A stretch of 18,143 nucleotides of DNA, from the NCBI GenBank assembly GCA_965114465.1, contig CBCOYO010000067.1:1-18143 (forward strand), given 5' to 3'. Positions 13,799 through 18,143 of the stretch are shown piece after piece (position 1 is the stretch's first letter; each line of letters opens with the position of its first letter). Source of the DNA: COE1 sp965114465 (GTDB taxonomy: Bacteria > Bacillota > Clostridia > Lachnospirales > Lachnospiraceae). The translations under genes were made by a program, and so were the position numbers. The notes under the pieces are model-generated. The model saw nothing but the letters and a program-made list of their open reading frames with translations, was not told the origin of the DNA and searched no databases.

Positions 13799-14275
13799 TT
13801 ATTTCATGGTTTCACCAAATCGTATCTGAAAACGCACATACCGATGACTGATTTGATAGAACACCAGCGAAACCAACACAATCCCCACAGCAATTCCAAG
13901 CGCAATCACTACAGTTTCATTCCCCAGTCCGTCAACTTCCGATTCGTTTCCGTCAATAATTGCACGCATTGTATAGTACAGCTTGCCGCCAGGCGTTAAC
14001 GGAATAACGCCAGGTATTAAGAATACGGTTGCCGGCGCCTTTACGACACGCGCAATAATTTCTGCATACAATGTAGCAACCGCCGCTGGTATCATATTTT
14101 GCATAAGCAGCGATAGCCCCATCTCGACACAAACAAAATATACAATTATCGAAAGTGCACCGCCTGCACAGGCGTATAGAAGCTTATTCTTTTTCACATG
14201 AAACAGCAGGCAGAAGCCAAATGTCCCAATAATCGACGTTACAATCATTTCTAAATATTTCTGCAAAAAAATCAT
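13799..14275 (-). CDS. ThrE-type exporter, DUF3815 subunit (YjjB-like)
   Basis: A 158-residue membrane protein with about five hydrophobic helices and the family motif FLIPGVIPLTPGGKLYY. With the DUF1212 protein encoded upstream it forms a split ThrE-type threonine/serine (or dicarboxylate, as proposed for E. coli YjjPB) exporter. I place the start at the ATG at 14275 (MIFLQKYLEMIVTSIIGTFG): family members begin near this point, and the longer in-frame reading to 14329 (MGGNDFCYDKNGRFVWVV) is just a translation of the tandem repeats at 14271-14391. The start codon overlaps a stop as TAATG, but that stop belongs to a repeat copy, not to the real upstream gene. Confidence 0.88.
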   Translation of the reverse strand: MIFLQKYLEMIVTSIIGTFGFCLLFHVKKNKLLYACAGGALSIIVYFVCVEMGLSLLMQNMIPAAVATLYAEIIARVVKAPATVFLIPGVIPLTPGGKLYYTMRAIIDGNESEVDGLGNETVVIALGIAVGIVLVSLVFYQISHRYVRFQIRFGETMK

Positions 14276-14391
14276 TACCACCCAAACAAACCTCCCATTC
14301 TTATCATAGCAAAAATCATTACCACCCAAATAACTCTCCCATTCTTATAAAAACAAAATCATTACCACCGAAACAAACCTCCCATTCCCAT
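14271..14391. repeat. Triplicated 43-44 bp stop/start junction
   Basis: Copies begin at 14271, 14315 and 14358. On the minus strand each carries a GGGAG motif and GGTGGTAATGATTTT, so each holds an overlapping stop/start TAATG. The DUF1212 gene ends in the copy at 14358 and the DUF3815 gene starts in the copy at 14271. The middle copy opens a 14-codon frame (MIFAMIRMGGLFGW) that ends at the last TAATG. Confidence 0.9.
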
Positions 14392-15282
14392 AATTGCAAT
14401 ACCAAATCCTGCTGCAATCGCAACTGCCATCATCAGCGCTTCCGCAAGGCGCAGAATCCCTGTAATAATATCTCCACACATCATATCACGCAGCGCGTTC
14501 ATTAAGTTAATTCCTGGGATTAACAGCATAATACTTCCAATCATCACTTTATCTACATCCACGCCCACACCGATTAAAACAGTTAAAATGCAGGCAATTC
14601 CTGCAACAGTTGAAATAATTAGGCTGTAGACAACCCTGTTCTTGCTGCCCGCCGCAAACAAATAGTCCCACACAAATAAAATTAACGCAACCATACCTGC
14701 CGCCAGACCATCGCGCAGACCGCCTCCAAAAAAAATGGCAAACGCCGACGCTGTCATAAGGTAGCCTGCAATTCGCGATTTTGAGATTCCTTTTTTATCA
14801 TTGCACATAATTGCCTCCGCTCTCTGGCCAATCTCACAGCAATCAGGCTTCTCGGTACAGATATAGCGTGACAAAGCGTTTAATTCCTCCAAATGCTCCA
14901 AATTGGTAACGTAGGAGTAAATCCGCCTTGTCTGTGTTATATTTTCCCCCGTGTTTGTCTTCCAACTGACGATTATCAGAGATAGAATCGTAAATACATC
15001 TACAATTCCACCGCCATACGCCATACAGATCCGCCGAATGGTATCCTCCACACGCAGGATTTCCGCACCAGAGCGCAGCATTGCCTCCCCAATATCCAGC
15101 GCACGCTCCACCACCAAAGCTGCGTCTTGATACGTTTCTTGGCTTGTGTCTTCATCTGACTGCTGAGCGACTTCCTGCTTTGTATTTTGGCTTGTCTTGG
15201 AATCGAATCCTGGTTCTTCTTTTTCCACCATAATTTTTCCACCTGTCTTCTTTGAATTTTTATATACTACAATTTGCCGCAT
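14362..15282 (-). CDS. ThrE-type exporter, DUF1212 subunit (YjjP-like)
   Basis: The larger half of a split amino-acid or dicarboxylate exporter. After a polar, Gln/Glu-rich N-terminal stretch comes the conserved segment ALVVERALDIGEAMLRSGAEILRVEDTI, a cytoplasmic region (YGGGIVDVFTILSLIIVSW; TRRIYSYVTNLEHLEELN) and then about five membrane helices ending in GIAIMGMGGLFRW. I choose the ATG at 15282 (AAGGA 9 nt upstream, 306 residues). The ATG at 15369 lies within the -35 of a good promoter, so it should not be transcribed; an ATG at 15231 with AGGTGG 7 nt upstream is a real alternative (289 residues). It is the first gene of the exporter operon. Confidence 0.88.
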   Translation of the reverse strand: MRQIVVYKNSKKTGGKIMVEKEEPGFDSKTSQNTKQEVAQQSDEDTSQETYQDAALVVERALDIGEAMLRSGAEILRVEDTIRRICMAYGGGIVDVFTILSLIIVSWKTNTGENITQTRRIYSYVTNLEHLEELNALSRYICTEKPDCCEIGQRAEAIMCNDKKGISKSRIAGYLMTASAFAIFFGGGLRDGLAAGMVALILFVWDYLFAAGSKNRVVYSLIISTVAGIACILTVLIGVGVDVDKVMIGSIMLLIPGINLMNALRDMMCGDIITGILRLAEALMMAVAIAAGFGIAIMGMGGLFRW

Positions 15283-15340
15283 CACTATATTTCCTTTAAA
15301 CGACCATGTGCATAAAAAAGAAAATCTTGTAAACTCTTTT

Positions 15341-15369
15341 CTTATATTGCCTTGACCATTGTTTTCCAA
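15341..15369 (-). promoter_or_regulatory. Promoter of the exporter operon
   Basis: On the minus strand TTGGAA (15369-15364), a 17-bp spacer and TATAAG (15346-15341). The predicted start is near 15334, 50 bp before the chosen ATG. Confidence 0.55.
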
Positions 15370-15514
15370 AGTGTTATTATTTTAACAAGCGGTGATATTT
15401 CTGTAGTTCTTATTTTATTGTTTATCAATTATCATACAAGAAAAATACAGTTTTATCAAGTACACTTATCACGTATAACCAAAAACAAAAATAAATAATT
15501 ATGAGGTGTTTCAA

Positions 15515-16435
15515 ATGAGTAAAGGATTTGAAGATTTACTGAAAAAGGTTGCCGAGTGCAGCCGCAAAAAAGTTGCTGTAGCCGTAGCGGAAGATGAGCC
15601 AGTTTTGGAAGCTGTCAAAGAGGCAAAGGAGCAGGGCATCGCTGATGCAATCCTTGTCGGCGATGAATCCAAGATCAAGGAAATCGCTGCCAAACTAAAT
15701 ATGGATTTATCCGATTATGAAGTGATTAACGAAACAGATCACAATCAGGCAGCATTAACGGCAGTCGGTCTTGTACATAACGGAAAAGCCGATATGTATA
15801 TGAAAGGCTTAATTGATACCAAAAACTTCTTAAAGAGCGTTCTTGACAAAGAGGTTGGACTGCGCACTGGCAAACCGCTCTCCCATGTCTGCGTTTTTGA
15901 AGTAAAAGGCATCGATCATCTTTTATTCCTGACAGATGTTGCATTTATGACCTATCCAACCTTGGAGGATAAAGTTGCAATTATCGAAAATACGGTAGCA
16001 GTTTGTCATGCCTGTGGAATAGCAGAGCCAAAAGTTGCTCCAATTGCAGCCGTTGAAGTTGTAAACCCCAAGATGCCTTGTACTGTAGATGCGGCAGAAC
16101 TTACCAAGATGAACGACGAAGGCAAAATTACTGGCTGTATCGTAGACGGCCCGCTCTCTATGGATATGGCAATTGACAAAGAAGCAGCAAGCCACAAAGG
16201 CGGTTCTGACAGAAAGATTGCCGGAGATGCAGATGTTCTTTTATTCCCAGATATTCATGCCGGAAATCTTGTATACAAGACACTGACACACCTCTGCGAA
16301 GTAAAGAACGGTAATATTTTAACAGGAACAGCAGCTCCTGTTATCTTAACCTCACGTTCTGACACCTGCGAAGCAAAGCTGAACTCTATCGCACTTGCCG
16401 CAGTAGTCGCAGAAGCTCTAAAGCGCCAGAAATAA
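15515..16435 (+). CDS. ptb: Phosphate butyryltransferase
   Basis: Converts butyryl-CoA and phosphate to butyryl phosphate plus CoA, in the cytoplasm, feeding butyrate kinase. The 306-residue protein is a PTA/PTB-fold enzyme: an N-terminal half with AILVGDESKIKEIA and MYMKGLIDTKNFLKSVLDK, and a C-terminal half with VDGPLSMDMAI, FPDIHAGN and the LTSRSD signature near the end. Length fits Ptb. The start is the ATG at 15515, with GAGGTG 6 nt upstream; a GTG three codons earlier is the tail of that ribosome-binding site. The butyrate kinase gene follows after 175 bp, confirming the pathway. Acyl-chain preference cannot be read from sequence, and related enzymes also use branched or propionyl substrates. 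Confidence 0.95.
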   Translation: MSKGFEDLLKKVAECSRKKVAVAVAEDEPVLEAVKEAKEQGIADAILVGDESKIKEIAAKLNMDLSDYEVINETDHNQAALTAVGLVHNGKADMYMKGLIDTKNFLKSVLDKEVGLRTGKPLSHVCVFEVKGIDHLLFLTDVAFMTYPTLEDKVAIIENTVAVCHACGIAEPKVAPIAAVEVVNPKMPCTVDAAELTKMNDEGKITGCIVDGPLSMDMAIDKEAASHKGGSDRKIAGDADVLLFPDIHAGNLVYKTLTHLCEVKNGNILTGTAAPVILTSRSDTCEAKLNSIALAAVVAEALKRQK

Positions 16436-16445
16436 TACATAACAA

Positions 16446-16570
16446 ATGCTAGACTTTAATGAAACAAAATTTAGGAAAGGAAAAGCTATTTAGATGAAAA
16501 CCCGTATCAAGTCAAAGAAAAGATTTTACTGGTATGTACCGATGGCTTAGTCGGGAAAATCATCTAGCAT
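16446..16570 (+). other. Structured spacer between ptb and buk
   Basis: ATGCTAGA (16446-16453) can pair with TCTAGCAT (16563-16570), closing a region that contains CCCG/CGGG and GGTA/TACC pairings. It is followed by a small ATATAC/GTATAT hairpin (16571-16586) and five T (16588-16592), which resembles a weak terminator just before buk. A frame of 18 codons (16494-16550) inside it has a poorly spaced ribosome-binding site. I recognise no known riboswitch. Confidence 0.35.
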
Positions 16571-16610
16571 ATATACATTTGTATATGTTTTTAGTAGCAG
16601 GCATAAACCT

Positions 16611-17678
16611 ATGTCAATCAAAAGTTTAATTATTAATCCTGGTTCTACTTCAACCAAAATTGGTGTTTTTGAAGATGAAACCCTGTTATTCGAGGAAACT
16701 CTGCGCCATTCTACAGAGGAGATTTCCCAGTATGCAACCATTGTAGATCAAAAAGATTTCCGCAAGAAAATTATTACAGACTTGTTATCTGAGAAAAATT
16801 TTGATATTCAATCCTTAAATGTCGTTGTCGGACGCGGTGGAATGTTAAAACCGATTCCAGGCGGCACTTACGCAGTAACAGACGCATTGCTTGCCGATTT
16901 AAAAGTCGGTGTACAAGGGCAGCATGCTTCCAACCTCGGCGGTATTCTTGCACGGGAGATCGCAGATTCTATCGGTGTTCCTTCCTACATTGTTGACCCC
17001 GTTGTTGTAGATGAGTTAATGCCGATTGCAAGATATTCCGGCGTTCCTGAACTACCTCGCACCAGCGTATTCCATGCGTTGAATCAAAAAGCGGTTGCCA
17101 AACGATATGCAAAAGAAATCGGAAAACCTTATGATTCCCTGCGCTTAATTGTTGTCCATATGGGCGGCGGCGTTTCTGTAGGCGCTCATGAAAACGGAAA
17201 AGTTATTGATGTATTTAACGCCTTAGACGGCGATGGCGCTTTTTCTCCAGAACGTGCCGGTGCAGTGCCAAGCGGTGCACTTATTAAAATGTGCTTTTCT
17301 GGTAAATATTCTGAAAAAGAAGTATACAGCAAAGTTGTAGGAAAAGGTGGCTTTAATGCATATCTTGGAACTAACGATATGCGCGAAGTCACAAAGCGTG
17401 CAAACGAAGGAGATGAGAAAGCGGCTGAAGCAAAAAAGGCATTCTTGCTACAGGTATCTAAAGATATCGGCTCTATGGCTTGTGTTCTAAACGGCAAAGT
17501 TGATCAAATTATTGTAACCGGCGGCATTGCTTATGGTGCAGATGTTGTTGCAGCATTAAAAGAACGGGCAGAATGGATTGCACCATTTACCGTATATCCC
17601 GGTGAGGACGAACTGCTTGCACTTGCACAGGGCGCAATGCGCGTATTAAATGGTGAGGAGAAGGCAATGGATTATTAA
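16611..17678 (+). CDS. buk: Butyrate kinase
   Basis: Transfers phosphate from butyryl phosphate to ADP, giving butyrate and ATP: the energy-yielding last step of the ptb-buk route. The 355-residue ASKHA-fold kinase shows NPGSTSTK (9-16, phosphate loop), GRGG (74-77), HMGGGVSVGAH (183-193, adenosine/phosphate region), RAGAVPSG (215-222) and TGGIAYG (303-309). Length is typical of Buk and distinguishes it from the longer acetate kinases. The ribosome-binding site is weak (AGG about 10 nt upstream), but the N-terminus matches the family closely. It is probably cotranscribed with ptb, although the spacer carries a possible attenuator. Confidence 0.96.
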   Translation: MSIKSLIINPGSTSTKIGVFEDETLLFEETLRHSTEEISQYATIVDQKDFRKKIITDLLSEKNFDIQSLNVVVGRGGMLKPIPGGTYAVTDALLADLKVGVQGQHASNLGGILAREIADSIGVPSYIVDPVVVDELMPIARYSGVPELPRTSVFHALNQKAVAKRYAKEIGKPYDSLRLIVVHMGGGVSVGAHENGKVIDVFNALDGDGAFSPERAGAVPSGALIKMCFSGKYSEKEVYSKVVGKGGFNAYLGTNDMREVTKRANEGDEKAAEAKKAFLLQVSKDIGSMACVLNGKVDQIIVTGGIAYGADVVAALKERAEWIAPFTVYPGEDELLALAQGAMRVLNGEEKAMDY

Positions 17679-17739
17679 ATCCAATGAATTATAAATCCTT
17701 TTGATTACCGTTTCAAATTATAACTGGTACTAACCACAA

Positions 17740-17782
17740 AAAGGGAAGATTGTCATTTTGTGAAATGGTATATCTTCCCTTT
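17740..17782 (+). terminator. Long hairpin downstream of buk
   Basis: An 11-bp stem (17740-17750 with 17772-17782) continues, after a one-base bulge, into an 8-bp inner stem (17751-17758 with 17763-17770, two G-U pairs) with a 4-nt loop. The following DNA (CCTTATGATTTG) is only moderately T-rich. Most likely it is the ptb-buk terminator; it could instead be the first hairpin of the IS element's left end. Confidence 0.65.
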
Positions 17783-17848
17783 CCTTATGATTTGCCGTTC
17801 AGTATATATACAAGAAAGCTTCCTGTATACTTTAAATAGGTCAAGAGA

Positions 17849-17877
17849 TTGACACAAAAAAATACCTCAAGTAAATT
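17849..17877 (+). promoter_or_regulatory. Promoter of the transposase gene
   Basis: TTGACA (17849-17854), a 17-bp spacer and TAAATT (17872-17877). The predicted start near 17884 falls inside the hairpin described next, so this transcript lacks most of its 5' arm. Confidence 0.55.
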
Positions 17878-17929
17878 TAGATTATTACTGACTTGCCGGT
17901 TGGTAAAATCTAAAGAATACAAGAGGTAT
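17862..17929 (+). promoter_or_regulatory. Hairpin sequestering the transposase ribosome-binding site
   Basis: ATACCTC (17862-17868) pairs with GAGGTAT (17923-17929), which contains the transposase ribosome-binding site. TTTAGATT (17876-17883) pairs with AATCTAAA (17907-17914), and TTAC (17885-17888) with GTAA (17903-17906) across a one-base bulge. A further hairpin (17807-17829) lies upstream. This may be translational control, part of an IS110-type noncoding RNA, or both. Confidence 0.6.
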
Positions 17930-17934
17930 CTAAA

Positions 17935-18143
17935 ATGAATGTTAAAGGGTCAAAGAAGAAAAATCAAGTAGTAACAGCAAATATTTTTGAACAGCAGGAA
18001 CTTTTGAAGAAAGCGGAGGTGATCAGAGAAAGTCTTACAGCTTCAACCTGGCATGAGTTGGAAACCAATGGTAAGTTTGATAAAAATAAAAAACTCTCCT
18101 TTATCAGTGATGACATGCTTATCTTAGGATGCGATGTGGGCAG
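17935..18143 (+). CDS. Probable IS110-type transposase, N-terminal fragment (runs off the window)
   Basis: An open frame of 69 complete codons continuing past the window edge. AGAGG lies 8 nt before the ATG. The N-terminus is basic and helical (MNVKGSKKKNQVVTANIFEQ...), followed by DDMLILGCDVG, which resembles the first RNase H-like strand of IS110/IS1111 transposases, where the Asp is the first residue of the DEDD site. The same D-x-G strand also begins ASKHA kinases, so the call is provisional. Support from context: its own promoter, a hairpin hiding the ribosome-binding site on read-through transcripts, and its position right after an operon end. Confidence 0.6.
   Translation, partial: MNVKGSKKKNQVVTANIFEQQELLKKAEVIRESLTASTWHELETNGKFDKNKKLSFISDDMLILGCDVG

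Noticed and set aside
14276..14329. N-terminal extension of the DUF3815 gene
   Set aside because: The extra 18 residues are translated from the tandem repeat; family members start near MIFLQKYLEM.
15283..15369. Start of the DUF1212 gene at 15369
   Set aside because: The ATG lies in the -35 region of a good promoter, and the added residues look non-coding.
15506..15514. GTG start three codons upstream for ptb
   Set aside because: This GTG is part of the GAGGTG ribosome-binding site serving the ATG at 15515.
16494..16550. 18-codon frame in the ptb-buk spacer as a gene
   Set aside because: The purine-rich ribosome-binding site is about 13 nt away and the frame overlaps predicted stems; kept only as a note in the spacer entry.

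Overview
The window looks like chromosomal DNA of a low-GC, anaerobic Clostridia bacterium, most likely of the Lachnospiraceae. I infer this from gene content (phosphate butyryltransferase and butyrate kinase, a DUF4080 radical-SAM protein, a clostridial-type S8 peptidase, a DUF1700/HAAS protein, a LytTR/DUF3021 pair), from the AT-rich intergenic DNA and from frequent GTG/TTG starts. No rRNA, tRNA or CRISPR array was seen.

Layout. (1) 22-3400, minus strand: a compact nucleic-acid housekeeping operon, transcribed in the order THUMP rRNA methyltransferase, membrane-anchored amidase-like protein, RdgB nucleotide house-cleaning pyrophosphatase, YfcE-like phosphodiesterase. (2) 3499-4230: a small Asn/Gln-rich protein gene with its own terminator, then a plus-strand transcription unit of about 100 nt with promoter, palindromic operator and terminator but no convincing ORF, which is a candidate small RNA. 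(3) 4247-5168, minus: a DUF1700 membrane protein and an unknown protein. (4) 5169-5726: gene-free DNA with a 14-bp tandem repeat and a block of nested inverted repeats. (5) 5727-7979, minus: a membrane-anchored Ntn hydrolase, then a LytTR regulator with its DUF3021 membrane partner; the hydrolase promoter may lie inside a MITE-like element. (6) 8319-10232, plus: a B12-binding radical SAM protein of the DUF4080 type.

(7) 10252-11950 is an accessory patch: a 99-bp MITE-like hairpin, a 63-bp duplicated copy of the 3' end of the neighbouring subtilase gene, an AbiEi-like/AbiEii toxin-antitoxin pair, and a second copy of the MITE family seen at 6891-6986. (8) 11888-13630, minus: the intact S8 peptidase. 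(9) 13799-15282, minus: a split ThrE-type exporter (DUF1212 + DUF3815) whose stop/start junction has been tandemly triplicated. (10) 15515-17678, plus: ptb and buk, the terminal phosphorylating steps of butyrate formation, separated by a 175-bp spacer. (11) 17849-18143: the start of a probable IS110-type transposase, with a promoter and hairpin arranged so that only read-through transcripts could hide its ribosome-binding site.

The most interesting items are the candidate sRNA (4041-4141), the duplicated gene tail framing the toxin-antitoxin island, the two-copy MITE family, the triplicated stop/start junction, and the leader of the terminal transposase. All homology statements come from recognising motifs by eye; no database search was run.
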